In this document: positions 33,963 through 45,691 of the stretch, in pieces
Numbering within the stretch: the stretch's first letter is position 1
Layout: each line of letters opens with the position of its first letter
Assembly: GCA_029844215.1 (NCBI GenBank)
Contig: CM056729.1
Coordinates: 8,618,001-8,682,000, forward strand
Length of the DNA: 64,000 nt
Reading direction: 5' to 3'
DNA from: Przewalskia tangutica
Taxonomy: Eukaryota; Streptophyta; Magnoliopsida; Solanales; Solanaceae
Notes under the pieces: generated by a model
Database searches by the model: none
Told to the model about the DNA's origin: nothing
What the model saw: only the letters and a program-made list of their open reading frames with translations
Made by a program: the position numbers and the translations under genes

Positions 33963-35142
33963 AGGTTCAGCTCATCATTTATGAATTTAATATTGTATAC
34001 TCCACCAGTTCCTACTATTTATTCACCCATAAAAGTATGCATTTATAGTTATAGACTGACATGACATTTTTAAAATTACAAATTCAACAACGGTTATATA
34101 TTGTTGTTGTTATGTTGTATTTATTTATTTTTTGAAGGAGAATTTGGAGAATTGATAACGCTGATGTCGTGTGACTACGCCGTGAGCTCAAACCGCGAAA
34201 CAATTTCTTGCAGACCGTGAGGTAAAATTGCGACAATCGATGGAGGCACCTTAAGAAAATTGCACCACCAGTTTTTTGGAAATTTTCGATCAAAACGACG
34301 TCGTTTTGGATGAAACGGTGCGTTTTAATTTTCTTTGATAAAAAACAAATTGGCTGCACAAACATCTCTCGCATTACTTGTTGTCATTTCGTCTGATAGA
34401 CCAATTATGGTCCGCTTTCTTCAATCCCGCGATAAAAAGCTTAAACTTACAGAGTGTTATTTATTTATTTACTGTGTCCATTCAGATACCTCATCAAAGA
34501 AATACTATTTATAGTTTATTCAGTTGATATGAGACATTTTGATAAGGGATAACACTGACAAGAGGTGATGCATAAATGGAAGCAAGCTTCCTATGACAGA
34601 GTATTAATTCCTCAACCATAACCCACAAAACAAAAATATCGTTTAAATCTTAGTGTAATTGATAGAATGGAATTGACCTCAGAATTTTCCACAACCTCTT
34701 CTTCATTTGTCAAACAAATTATTCTCTCAACATACTTCTCTCAAAACGTGGCAAATTAATATACATATATATATTATCCTTTTGTAATTATTATCAACAT
34801 TGATTTTCTATTCTTCGCTATATATATCCTAATCTTTGGAAGATAATAGAAGTTATTCACAAGTCACAATTGCCAAGTTATGCAATATCTAAACCAAGTT
34901 TGAGGGACCATTTACAAGCAAATTTTGGCTTCTCAAATGACCAATACATGACATGTCAATGTCCATGTAAAGTATGCTTTGATGGAATGGAGCATTTTCA
35001 TTGAAAATTGACTATACTTCAAAACTAGATATTAAATTTTTATGTGTTTTGAGAGATCCACTTCATTTGTTTTTTTCTTTCAAATTCTTATGAAACTTTT
35101 CAGTAATTTAAGTGCTAAATCAGTAAGATTTGTTGGACCAAA
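33963..35142. other. AT-rich intergenic DNA
   Basis: No gene recognised. The 96-codon minus frame at 34084-34374 has no domain I know. A perfect 18-base palindrome (CAAAACGACGTCGTTTTG) lies at 34291-34308. The rest is low-complexity A/T sequence. Confidence 0.5.
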
Positions 35143-35375
35143 ATGTGCGATCTAGTGGTAAATAAAAGTGAAATGAGAACTATGAGGTCTCAAGTTGAAA
35201 TTCCAGCATACACAAAATTAAATACTCATAATTTCTTCTCATATATTCGGACTTGGTGAACATAATTATCAGTATTTGTGCTTGTGGAAGGCAACATACA
35301 CCTCGTGGAATGGCATTAATTAGTCTAGGTGCACAGATGATTTTCAAATCTAACACAATTAACAATTAAAAGAAT
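35143..35375 (+). mobile_element. tRNA-derived SINE, Solanaceae type
   Basis: Pol III-like box A (GATCTAGTGGTA, 35149-35160) and degenerate box B (CAAGTTGAAATTCC, 35192-35205). The tail has the order of blocks I recall from a common Solanaceae SINE: TTTCTTCTCAT, CTTGGTG, then a GTGG-AGGCA block, CTCGTGGAAT, ATTAGTCTAGGTGC. Strong divergence suggests an old copy. No clear target duplication seen. Confidence 0.65.
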
Positions 35376-35560
35376 CATGAATGTTATGATGGGATTGATA
35401 AGATCTCTTTATGTTTAATTAGAGGTCTTGGTTCGAGCCATGATAATGATTTTTTTTAATAGACAACACTTTTCCCTTGAATGAGTCTTATACGAAAGGA
35501 ATTCAGATAATCAAAGTCTCAAAGTGGATGTCAGACACCCGGTTGAAAAATAATAAAAAG
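35376..35560 (+). mobile_element. second SINE directly downstream
   Basis: Box B-like GGTTCGAGCC at 35430-35439, preceded by TTAATTAGAGGTCTTG. It is followed by blocks matching another Solanaceae SINE family as I remember it (CTTTTCCCTTGAATGAG, ACGAAAGGAATTCAGAT, then GTCAGACACCCGGTTG) and an A-rich end. Confidence 0.6.
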
Positions 35561-36255
35561 AAGAAAAAGTTACTCTTATAAGGAAATGAGAAAACACAAC
35601 TAAAGTTACATTTCCTACCAAAAACAGAATCATAACCCTAAAGTTCAAAGATCTTAGCATCTAATCAGTTTCACCACTTTACTAATTAAGGTCTCATAAG
35701 CTACAAGACTTGAAATGTGATTTGGTAGTTGAGATGATACTATAATACAATATATCAAATTAAATAGTATATTTTGAAGATATACATCATAATATATTGA
35801 CAGGAGATAACTACCAACGGAATATAAAATTTAAATAATTCTTCACGTGATTGAGAAAAAATCAAGAAAAAGTTGGGTGCATGGAGTTGACCCCAAATCG
35901 ATCAACTTCTCCTTTATTTTTTAAGAAAACAATTCCCTTAAATAAATAAATAAATATTTCAATAATTTAAGTGGAGAATTTCTTAAAAAAGATTTTGGGG
36001 GTGGGGAGTTAATATATACTATATATTTGTACATTACAAGACTTTCGACATCCCAAAAAAGTACTGTTCGATGGGATAGAGATTTTTCATGATACTGAAA
36101 CTTAATATTCCTCCCTTTTATTTTATTTTTATATTTATATAATGGTATTTGGCTAAGTACCATATTAAAAATGTTACATGCAAAAAAAACATAGAGAATT
36201 TTCATGAGACTGAAAATTTCTCAATTTTTAAATTTCTTCATTAGTATTTTATATA
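35561..36255. other. AT-rich intergenic DNA
   Basis: Nothing recognised on either strand. It includes a TATATACTATATAT stretch near 36015 and a 94-codon minus frame with no motif. Confidence 0.5.
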
Positions 36256-36341
36256 GTAGAGGTAAGGTCTGCGTACACCCTACCATTTCTAGACTCTTTT
36301 TTGTGGAATTTTACTAGGTATATTGTGATAATTGTTGTTGC
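36256..36341 (+). mobile_element. 3' tail of a TS-type SINE or RTE LINE
   Basis: GAGGTAAGGTCTGCGTACAC, then CCTACCATTTCTAGACTC, TGTGGAATTTTACTAGGTAT and a short TTG-repeat end. Solanaceae TS SINEs and their partner RTE LINEs share this tail. Only the tail remains. Confidence 0.7.
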
Positions 36342-36576
36342 ATGGTGCTGTTTGGCTAAATATTGTATTAAGTTTTATGTGATCTATATTATGTACAAGA
36401 TCTTAATAAAAATTATCACGAGGGCTTGTTTTTGAACCAAGAGACAAAATTGGCTAGTGTGTTCCTCAAATTGTTACAAATTAATTTAACATGAATGAAT
36501 AAGAAGAACAAATTTGGACACATGCAATTGTCTCATTTACAAAGCGGGAATAGAAGATTTTATGAGAGACCTTTGA
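36342..36576. other. AT-rich intergenic DNA before the hAT MITE
   Basis: No feature recognised. Confidence 0.5.
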
Positions 36577-36584
36577 CTTCGAAG

Positions 36585-37279
36585 TAGTGCTGTTATCGGT
36601 CCGGACCGGTCCGGGTATCCACTTATCGGAACCGGTTCGATAAGCTTACCGGTCCGGACCGGTCCCGGACCGATAAGGTTTCGGTCCTGGAACGAGATCC
36701 GGACCGGTAAGAATTTTTCGGATCGGCCCATTTTTTTTAAAAAAAATTGAATTTTCAATACTGAAATTGACATTCTCTGACACATTACCACGAAATTTTT
36801 ACATTGAAATATATTGTATAGCGCGAGATATTTAGATTTGAAAATGGACAATTGGTAACAATTTGGGGTAAAAGTGAAATTGATTGGCAAGACGGATATT
36901 TTTTGAGAAATCGGCTGCTCCAAATTGCTTTAGTTGTTTGTCCGGCCCTATCTCGAAAAAATACGCGAAATCAAAAAAACATTAGGTCAAACGGACATCC
37001 AAGCGCAAAGTTATGACCATTTAAAGTTTCATTAATTTACAACTAATTAGAGATGGCAGGAGGGTGGTGGGAGGCCGCTGGAGGGCTGGGTGGGGTGGGG
37101 TGTGTGGAGTGGGGATGTTACGGGTATTTCTGGGATTATCGATCCAGCTCCTTATCGGTCCGGGTATTTTTTTGGTACTCGTATTCGGACCGTTAAAATT
37201 TCGGTCCGAATATTGGTCCGGGTTTACCGATCTGGTTCTCAAACAATTACCGGAAGTATCCGGACCTCTAACGACCCTA
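36585..37279. mobile_element. hAT-type MITE, 695 bp
   Basis: The termini read TAGTGCTGTTATCGGTCCGG at the left and, on the reverse strand, TAGGGTCGTTAGAGGTCCGG at the right: imperfect inverted repeats of about 20 bases. The element is flanked by a perfect 8-bp duplication CTTCGAAG (36577-36584 and 37280-37287), the length made by hAT transposases. Many GGTCCGGA words crowd the first and last 150 bases, like the subterminal repeats bound by hAT transposases. Internal frames (36537-36923 minus, 37064-37432 plus) have no transposase motif, so it is non-autonomous. Confidence 0.85.
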
Positions 37280-37287
37280 CTTCGAAG

Positions 37288-38032
37288 TCCCAACTATTGT
37301 ACAAGTTGTAGTGGACTAAGTAGAAGAGTGGTCATGAAGTGTCTCAAGATTTTAGGGTGCTCAATAAATGTACATGTGTTCTATGATAATTTTAGGACAT
37401 GTCTGCCCCCATGGCGCGAATCCCGAATTTAACTATTTTTTTTGCTAAATATTCTTTTTTGGTACATTTGGTTGGTAAATGATCATTTTATTAAAATTTT
37501 CTTGCAACTCATAGACTTTCTAAATGACATGATTTAAACATCCCTTTTAAGAAAATTGAAAATTTTGTGAGAAAATGTTAAAGAACGGTCTAAAAAAGTT
37601 TGTAAGTTACTCACACATCATACAACAATCTAGAGTATTGTTGTAAAATCGAGCAATAAATGATTAAACATTAGATTAGAATTTAACGTGTTCCGAAATA
37701 TAATTTTTCGAAAGTTATATTTGCATAACTTATAAAAGCAGGGAGTGAATTGAAATTGTGGACAAAAAAGGGATGCTTGCATAAATCAGCCGGGTTCAAG
37801 TCCGAGATTCTGTCACAACCTAATGTATAGGATTTGGAATATTTTAATGTACTTATCTAATGGAATTTCTAAATATATATATACAAATTTCAAACCAAAA
37901 GCTACTCGATTTGAATAAATTTGTAATTTATCACTAGACATGACCCGCCTACCTTTAATTAATGTCTTAACATTTATTGTTGAAGTTATTAATACAATAA
38001 GTGATATTTAGTGTTATGGTTATGGTTAGTTA
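37288..38032. other. AT-rich intergenic DNA
   Basis: No gene or element recognised. Confidence 0.5.
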
Positions 38033-38298
38033 TGTTAATTAGATGATGTGGATGTGGGATCATGTTGGGGCCACAGATATATTGCTTTTTTTCATTTTCT
38101 GCATTGTATAAATAAGTGCATACACAACACTTAATCTCTTAAACTTTCATAATAAAAGTTCTAGAAAAGCTTCCAGAAGTTTGTCTTCTCAATCCTCACC
38201 AACACACCAACACAGAAAATCGATCACTGTGTATCTCACATACAATGAGAACACAGTGACGATTATCACGAATAACATCTGGATCGTGTCTATTAACA
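38033..38298 (+). repeat. 5' LTR of the copia element (+), 266 bp
   Basis: Starts TGTTAATTAG and ends GTCTATTAACA, so the first and last seven bases are inverted repeats. A TATA box (TATAAATA) lies near 38107 and an AATAAAA signal near 38150. The primer site follows without a gap. Confidence 0.8.
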
Positions 38299-38312
38299 TG
38301 ATATCAAAGCAC
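38299..38312 (+). promoter_or_regulatory. primer binding site, tRNA-iMet type, two mismatches
   Basis: TGATATCAAAGCAC, compared with TGGTATCAGAGCAC in active copia elements. Both differences are G-to-A, as expected from decay of methylated cytosine on the other strand. Confidence 0.8.
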
Positions 38313-38634
38313 TAGGAGGAAGATCGGGGATATTTCTAAGATTATGCGATTCGAATTGAAATCGCAATATTGAAATTAGCAGAGGCACCTGAGGAGATTG
38401 TGCGATTGGAATTGAAATCGCGACATCGAGAATAACATAGATCGAGAGTGCAGCAAATTGAAGATCGAGATTCTAAATTGAAATTTTCGACCTAATTGAG
38501 TTTCAAATCCAGGTGATTTGGTACATGCAATACAATTTTCTTATAATTGAAGTTCTGGTTTGTCGTTATTACGGTTGATTGAAGTCGATCTGTTGAGGAA
38601 GGATCAACCTATTGTTGTTGATTAATTTTAGCTG

Positions 38635-39126
38635 ATGGAAAGCACTTTGCAGAGTGAACCAGTCGCTACAGCCGAGACCTCGAATGTAGACTCAAACATA
38701 ATGGATTATAATCATCCATTATATTTGGGCTCATAAGACACCCCTGGAGTTGTACATGTTGATATACAATTAACAGGAATGAAAAACTACACATTGTGGA
38801 GTCGTGCAATAAAATTGAATCTATTAACGAAGAATAAAATTGGTTTTATTGACGGCACAGTGAAGAGGGACATGTATGATGGAAATTTAGTGAGGCAGTG
38901 GGATCGTTGCAACGCAGTGGTAATTTCGTGGATAATGAAGAATGTTAGTAAGGATCTGTTGAGTGGAATTTTGTATAGATCTACTGCTTTTGCAGTTTGG
39001 AAAGATTCGAAGGAGCGATTCGACAAGATTAATTTGTCTCGGGTATATCAATTGAAGAATGAGCTTGCTATGCTTCAACAAGGAGTGTCACCTGTGGCAA
39101 GTTATTATTCGAGAATGAAAAATTAA
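38635..39126 (+). pseudogene. copia gag, N-terminal half
   Basis: ATG at 38635 (MESTLQSEPVATAETSN). One in-frame TAA near 38739 follows DYNHPLYLGS. Then GVVHVDIQLTGMKNYTLWSR, NKIGFIDGTVKRD, LVRQWDRCNAVVISWIMKNV, FAVWKDSKERFDKINLSRVY and MLQQGVSPVASYYSRMKN. This is the standard N-terminal domain plus UBN2 core of copia Gag. The frame ends at TAA 39124-39126. Confidence 0.85.
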
Positions 39127-39289
39127 TATTGTTAGCTCCATTGACATCATTGTGGTTGCCATCGTGGTTGCTAACATCAACTTGGATATCAATAGTCATT
39201 CTACAAGTACTTGGTACTGACCTGTTTTTACAATATCTCAAAAGAATAAGTGAATTTGAGTTTGATCAAATCACTATAATTATCCTTAG

Positions 39290-39306
39290 CCCCACGGTGG
39301 GCGCCA
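39290..39306 (-). promoter_or_regulatory. primer-site-like motif next to a gypsy LTR
   Basis: Minus strand TGGCGCCCACCGTGGGG, three bases beyond the LTR end. The same motif follows the 5' LTR in other plant gypsy elements as I recall. I do not assign the tRNA. Confidence 0.65.
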
Positions 39307-39309
39307 AAT

Positions 39310-39883
39310 TGTTTACCCCAAAAAAAATATAGTTGAATTTGTAAGTGATTTTAAGGATGTGTGGTTTAATTTGTAATTAAAAAGATAAATATTTAACAAC
39401 AAGTAAGCAAATGAAAACGATAAGTAAGGAAAATAGCTTGTAACTCCGTAACCAAGGTAAGCTCCTTCAGCAAGATTGGTTTGGGTCTTAGCTTAGTTAT
39501 TTCAGTTCCGAGCCAACAATGAGAACTGTATGATTAAGTTGGTAATGAACAGAAGCATACACGTGTAAAATGAAATTGAGATGTCCTTCCAACAAATAGG
39601 TTGGGCTCTTTTTATAGTTGTGAGTACAAGGAATTAATGCCCGAAAATCATTCCCCAATTAAATGCAATTAAATGACAATAATGATCTTCTAATGAACAA
39701 GGAGTAACGGCTAGCGCCATATCCAGAATGGATACACGCTGAGCTCCTTCGGTTCTCCATTCGGTGTCAATTGGTTCGGCCTCTACCCGGTCTTATCTTG
39801 ATACCTGAACTCGTCTTGATGCAATTTCATCCGATACGGAACAGTGCCGCCTCCCTCCAACTCCATACCAAAATCTTGTCACA
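39310..39883 (-). repeat. gypsy-type LTR, 574 bp
   Basis: Minus strand starts TGTGACAAGATT and ends GGGGTAAACA. A TATA box lies in ACTATAAAAAGAGCCC (about 39611-39626 on the plus strand). The interior of this element is absent: 17 bases past the primer motif the sequence is copia gag. The right border is my best reading, since TGACAAG could also be the start. Confidence 0.6.
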
Positions 39884-40769
39884 TATAGGGTCAGTTTTCA
39901 CCATATACACTTATTTTAATGAAGTTTCTGATGTTATCACTGATTAAGGATAAAGGAAACTTTACTATTCTATCATGAAAAAGGAAAAATTAACACGCAA
40001 GTAGCTAGCTTGCACTTGGACAAAAGGAGAATAAATGAAGAAACCAATATGCCTTTTGATCTTCTCCATTATTAGGCACTAAGAATATCGTGGAAGTTAG
40101 TCCAAGTTAGTCCCTATTTGTGAATTGTGATATTAGATGTACGTAGACCAACAAAAGTAGACAAAAGTATCAAAGAAACAAACATTCAAAGCAAAGCAAG
40201 AAAGAGACAAATATTGGATAATATCCTTTGGTTATGAAACCATTATTAAATAAAGGCTTTAGATAGATAGAATGAATGGTATTGGTTAATCTTGTTCCTC
40301 TTTTTCCTTTTTTGTGATTTTAGAGGTGGGGAGTCTAAATTTGGGATGTCAATGGTGATTTCACTCTTCTTAGAAATTCGAATGATTGCTAGATATCTTT
40401 GGAGATTATCTTCTAATAAAGTATTCCTCCTGTTCTTTCTATCTATCACTTGAACAAATAAAAATTGTCAAGAGATGTTGAAACTTCATACATTATTTGT
40501 ATCATGTTTTCATCAAATCAAGAAGAAAATAAAGAATGGATGTGAGGTAATAATATCATATTAGTTCAAATTAATTCATATATATGCTCTCATTTTAATA
40601 AAATTCCAGCTAGAAACATATCAGTATTGTAATGTGCTTATTCACAGGTATCTGATAACCATGTACCCAGGGGGTAATTGGCAATTTGATTGTAAAAGCA
40701 ATAAAAATAGCCAATATAGAATCTTATTTCTAAAACCACACGATATGACTTTTTAAAAAATATTATTAC
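39884..40769. other. AT-rich intergenic DNA
   Basis: No gene or element recognised. The 67-codon minus frame at 40246-40449 has no motif. Confidence 0.5.
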
Positions 40770-40882
40770 ATTGGGCATGGGAATGAAAAATGGGAAGGCG
40801 ATTACAATGTGAGATTCGAATCCTCACCAACAAAGTAAAAGTTAAGTCAACCAACTGAACTACTAGATCTCTACCGCACGAA
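40770..40882 (-). mobile_element. tRNA-derived SINE-like fragment
   Basis: On the minus strand: box A-like TAGTTCAGTTGG (plus 40851-40862) and box B-like GGATTCGAATCTC (plus 40811-40823) at tRNA-like spacing. The flanks do not pair into an acceptor stem, so it is not a tRNA gene. The 3' border is uncertain. Confidence 0.5.
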
Positions 40883-41050
40883 ATGACTGATTAACTGTTG
40901 TTTCAAAATTTAATGTTGGTTCATTAGAACCATATAAAGCAACACCCAAAACTCTCATCAAGAGAAAAATCTTTCAATTATTGGTAAATTGTAATACCTT
41001 GCAATAGATTCTTGCGGTCCAACCCTTTTCTAAACCCCGCGCATAGCATA

Positions 41051-41290
41051 GCCTGTTTAGCCAAGCTCTTTTTTTTTTTTCCAAAAGTGGTTTTTTTTCA
41101 ATAAATGTTTATTTAAAAAATTAATGTGTTTGGTCAAGCTTTTGGGAGAAAATAAGTGCTTCTTGGAGTAGCAAAAGCAGTTTTTTCATAAGATAATAAA
41201 ATAGTTTTTACCCAAGAGCACGTTTTTGAAAAGTACTATTGGAAAGTACACTTAGAAGCATTTTCTAAAAGCATGATCAAACACTAATTA
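41051..41290. mobile_element. MITE-like element with degenerate inverted termini
   Basis: Left GCCTGTTTAGCCAAGCT. Right AGCATGATCAAACACTAATT, whose reverse complement shares GTTT..C.A.GCT with the left. Internal AAGTGCTTCTTGG and AAAAGCA words are typical of a common dicot MITE starting with TGTTTGGCCAAGC. Target duplication not resolved. Confidence 0.45.
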
Positions 41291-42549
41291 TTTCTCAAAA
41301 GTACGTTTCTATAATGCATCGAGCGCCCTTTAGCCCTTACAATATTTGACTAAACACATTTAACCTTCAACTATTTAAAATTTAATTTGGATTAACTTTA
41401 GAACTATATTACCATAAAAAATGGAGTAACGGTACAAGCTTAGCACAATGCATGAGTAATCAAGCGGTGGAAGAATTGATAATCAGTGTAATTTTGTGAC
41501 AATTCACAAGCAACTAGATCAAAAGTGCTTGTTTCAATTAATTGAAGGCAAAATGTGTTATGTCAAATATTATTATTAAGAACTAAAATCACAATTTATT
41601 AATAATTGAGAGATCAAAAGTGTTATTAACCTTTTTTTCCACTTCCAACCGTACCACTCCAAAGAATGCATTTAATTAGTCAAATACTCAAATATGCTTT
41701 TTGATGAGTATGTAAACGACAATAATGAAATACTTCTAGACTCATAAATATCAATTGTTGTTCACACAACTACATCAAGATTATTCATTGGTCTTGCTTA
41801 ATTTTTCATGTTATAGTTTGACTATTAACCTAGTGAACATAGCATTAGGTTAAGTTGATGTTATATATCATATTGAAAAAGCTTCTTATAAATTTTGTCC
41901 AAGAAACAAATTAGGGCTATTATAAAAAGAAAAAGGTTCCAATATAATCCTTAACAAGTATGAAACCTTTAATTGTTGGGTGATATTGTTTGGCTATTAT
42001 CAAAGGTGTACTTAATTATACCAACTGGCAACTTGTTTGCTTGCTTTACATATGAGAATCATTATAAACTTTGAAATTTGGGACACTGATTGCATAAATT
42101 CAGCTATTGAAATTTCAAAAACTATAGTACTAAGCTAGATCGGTGTTCAAGATGTTGCTTTTTAGGGAGTTCGATATATTATCATATTTTAGAAGAGAGA
42201 AAATTAAGATGTTTTGTCTGTTACTCCTCCACTGTTCAGTATTCGCTTTGAGGTCACGATAATTTCGATTCGCGCTTTGTAAAGTGCTTAAAAAATAAAA
42301 GCGCTCTCTTTTATGAATTATCATTTCTGTTATTCACCAGATCACTTTCTCTTTAATAAATTTATAAATAAAGAAGAAAAAAAGAGGGACGAAAAAAGAA
42401 AAGATGACTGGGTTTTTTTGTGTTTGTGTGAGATTAACTATCAATTTATTTGCAGGGCTTCTCCTCTAAACAAATCAATTTTCACCATTCACTTACCTTG
42501 ACCATATGTCATGTTGTACATAATCATAATGCTCATTAAAAATTGTCGT
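41291..42549. other. AT-rich intergenic DNA
   Basis: No gene or element recognised. Confidence 0.5.
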
Positions 42550-42635
42550 GGAATAGATAGGATTGGTTCACTTTTAATTAGAGGTCTCATCTTCGAATCA
42601 CGTGAATAAAAAAAAATCTCATAAAAAAGTGCATC
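42550..42635 (+). mobile_element. SINE fragment
   Basis: CTTTTAATTAGAGGTCTCAT, then CTTCGAATCACGTGA. It resembles the box B region of the SINE at 35376-35560, followed by an A-run and TCTCATAAAAAAGTGC. The 3' half is missing. Confidence 0.5.
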
Positions 42636-42928
42636 CTTTTTGTAATTACCTTACTGCATAAATTTAAATTAATCATGTCCGCAACTCGAATAAACAAACA
42701 TCGAATGAAAAAAAGAAGACACAATCACCATGTTTGAAATTAGGTTTTAAAAAGGAATTTCGGCTAGCATGAGCACCACGGAACAGGGGCAATAAGGGCC
42801 CAACAAATAAGATAATAATTAAGCTAAAGCAAAGAAAAGGGCGATTATTCTATAGTATGAAAAGCATAAAGGATAAGCTTTTAATAGCCAGTACGTTACA
42901 CTATGGATTCTTATTATTTAATTTTTCA

Positions 42929-42945
42929 TAATATTTGTGAAACGG
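42929..42945. repeat. left target-site duplication of the LINE
   Basis: TAATATTTGTGAAACGG, identical to 47331-47347. A 17-base perfect repeat at both ends of the LINE is the mark of target-primed reverse transcription. Confidence 0.9.
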
Positions 42946-43116
42946 ATCTTTAGGACAGCTAAAATGTCCATAGAAATGGTGGTGGAGTATTATTGTTCGG
43001 TTGTACAAGAACAAGGGTGATATCCAGATAATTATAGGGGTATCAAAATCCTAAGCCACATAATAAAAATTTGGGAGAAGGTGGTCGAGTTGAGGTTGAG
43101 GAATGGTGTGTCTATC
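42946..43116 (+). pseudogene. LINE reverse transcriptase, N-terminal fragment
   Basis: With frameshifts it reads FRTAKM, LYKNKGDIQ, YRGIKIL and KIWEKVVELRLRNGVSI. These are the RT domain-0 to 2a blocks of plant RTE LINEs. The last codons meet the solo LTR. Confidence 0.85.
43112..43116. repeat. left target-site duplication of the solo LTR
   Basis: CTATC, identical to 45692-45696 directly after the LTR. Confidence 0.95.
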
Positions 43117-45691
43117 TGTAAAATCCGGAAAAAAAATAATAATATATAGTTGTGGTTGAGTTAATAAAAATATATATATATAAGAAAACAATGAATAAAT
43201 TGCATGGGATAGAGTTAGTGTTAAAGTTGGATAAATAGATAGATAAAATGTAAATAAGAAAACAAAAAAACAAAAGAAGAAAAAAAAACATGCAGCATTG
43301 ATGCACGTCCTTTGCTTCCCCCATTTTCATTTCCCCTCCAACTCTTGTCATTCCACCTCTCATAGGTTATAGAAAACTCTCCACTTATACATTGTATTTA
43401 CACACAAACAAAGTACATAGCATAAAGGTTAGAAAATCAGGAAAAAAATAAGTGAAAAGAAGAGGAAAAAATCTGGAAAAAATACCAAGAGGGCAAGAAG
43501 AACAAGAATCAAAATACTAGAGAGTAAGGATAATTTTAGCAACCACACAACAATAATTTTCACACTTACAAGGTGAGTTTTCTCACTCAGAAATTCTTGG
43601 TAATATCCTTTACTTTAAGTTCAATACATGTTAGAATAAGAATTGAGTGTTGAAAAGAAATATTAAACTTTTGATTGTTTAGACAACTAGTTGCGTCATG
43701 AACTTTACGAACTGTTCTCACTGAGTTATAATTGTTAGAATTTGATGAAATTCGGAATAATGCTACACCTCTCTATTATGATCATATAGAACCAAAAATG
43801 AGGTAAGATGGACATATGGTTTGAAAGTTATCATAGTTCAAAGTTCCTGCCTTAGATTTGGCCGAAATTCGAAAAGGCATAATTACAGACTGTTTTTATT
43901 GAGTTTTACTTATTAGAATTATATGAAAATTTACATGGTTGTAAATCTATCTGTTACGGACAGATATAGATAAAGAGTTATTAAAACTGACTTACGAGTT
44001 GAGAGTTATTGTAGTTTGAGTTGCTGCCTTGGATTCGTCGGAATCCAAAAGGGCAGGACGTTGAAACGTAAAACTGTACTAATATGTGGGGAATATGAAA
44101 ATTGTTTCTAAATTAAAGTTCTAGATCTATTTGTTGTGGACACTTTGAGACCTTACGGGGGTCTATCCGACTTACGGATTGAGAGTTATCGCTGTTTAAA
44201 GTTTCTGCCTCGGATCTATCGAGATCCAGGAAGGGCAGCGAATAAAAGTGTAAAACTGTACCAAATGGTACAGAATGTGAAAGTATGGTTCACATGGAGA
44301 CGTGTAGCTCTCTGTTCTCATCGTTTTGAGATTTTATGGGGCTTGAACGGGTTTACATATTAGGAGTTATGACTATTCTAAGATTGAGTTATGTTTAATA
44401 AAAATTCTGCCGAAACAAATTTTATGTGGCTGTTTTGAGGGTAAATTTGTGTTAGTTACCCAAAGTAGTTTTAAATGAAATTTGGTACAGTGAAAGATCC
44501 CCGTCTTACCTTAGTTTCCGCTTGAGAAACACCTTAGTTGGAGTTATGGTTAAAAAGTTATAATCGTTACAAGTATGAATGACAGAATGTTGGGGAAGAG
44601 AATATTATTTATTCGATCTTCTGAAAAATATGAAAAGTGAATACGTGTTCACATAAATATATAAATATAAACATAATGGATCGGGTTGCACGCAGCAACA
44701 AAACGTAAAGTGAATACGTGTTCACAAATACGTAAATATAATGGGTCGGGTTGCACGCCGCAACAAAACGTAAAGTGAATACGCGTTCACAAATACGTAA
44801 ATATAATGGGTCGAGTTGCACGCCGCAACAAAACGTAAAGTGAATACGCGTTCACAAATACGTAAACCTAATGGATCGGGTTGCACGCCGCAACAAAACG
44901 TAAAGTGAATACGTGTTCACAAATACGTAAATATAATGGATCGGGTTGCACGCCGCAACAAATATGAAAGATGAATACATGTTCACCTATATATAAATAT
45001 GAAAAGTGAATACGCGTTCACAAATATATAAATGTAATAAACATGTGGAAATGCAGGGGAATGTCTTAACGTATAATACGAGATAAAATGAAGTGTTGGT
45101 TAAACCGAGAATTTCCTATGAGGAGTTGTTGCATATTTAAAAATGTTGTAACCTGATATGTTTTTGCAATATGCTTATTACGTTATAATGTGATTGCGCT
45201 TGGAATATTGGGGTGTTACCTTGAATTGCAGGGTAAGGTTCTCACTCAGCCCCAGATGGTGGAGCTGACTCTTTATTTAACATGTTTCAGGAAAGCGTGA
45301 TAGAGGAAATGCTCCACGCCAAGGCTAGCGATCGTCTCGCAGCCTCTTGTCATGCTAAGTCCATTGCTTCGGGCTTGGTATTCATCAGGTTCAGGATGTC
45401 AGTTCCAGTGTCACGGAAAATGCCCGTGTGGAATGGTCTTCCTTCCAACTTAGAATAATCTTTGTCAGTATGTCTAGGTAGAAACAATATTTGCACGAGC
45501 ATGGGCTCGCGTTATGTTTTTAATAAAGTCATAAACATATTTCTTTATTGTTATTTTTATTAATAGCTCCGTATTTGAATATAAGTTCAAATTTCTAAAT
45601 AAAGAGAATTAAATGGTGCTCCTGGTGGGAAATAATTGTCCAGGTGCCATCACGCCATAAGTAAAGACTTAGGAAAAGTCGGGGCGTGACA
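43117..45691 (+). repeat. solo LTR of a Tekay/Del-type chromovirus, 2575 bp
   Basis: Starts TGTAAAATCCGG and ends TCGGGGCGTGACA. It is the same family as 52371-55185, which belongs to a chromovirus with preserved coding remnants. It sits in the LINE RT with a perfect CTATC duplication and no interior, so it is a true solo LTR. It includes a 65-bp tandem array at 44638-45045. Confidence 0.95.
44638..45045 (+). repeat. 65-bp tandem array in the solo LTR
   Basis: Units start TGAATACGTGTTCACAAATA and continue CGTAAATATAATGG, TCGGGTTGCACGCCGCAAC and AAAACGTAAAG. Starts near 44638, 44711, 44776, 44841, 44906 and 44971, then a partial unit. The spacing is exactly 65 bases in the core. Confidence 0.9.

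Larger units (their letters stand above)
38033..39289 (+). mobile_element. Ty1/copia element, 5' part
   Basis: LTR (38033-38298), primer site, leader and gag in order on the plus strand. After the conserved gag block a degenerate stretch follows to about 39289 (LFLQYL, then FEFDQI, matching the FLMGL region of copia Gag with frameshifts). There it meets the primer site of an unrelated gypsy LTR lying in the other orientation. Everything downstream of gag is missing. Confidence 0.75.

Noticed and set aside
34084..34374. 96-codon minus frame as a possible host exon
   Set aside because: No domain, no splice context and AT-biased composition. Not supported.
40811..40862. Possible tRNA gene on the minus strand
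   Set aside because: Boxes A and B are present, but the flanks do not form an acceptor stem and no anticodon arm is convincing. Recorded as a SINE-like fragment.
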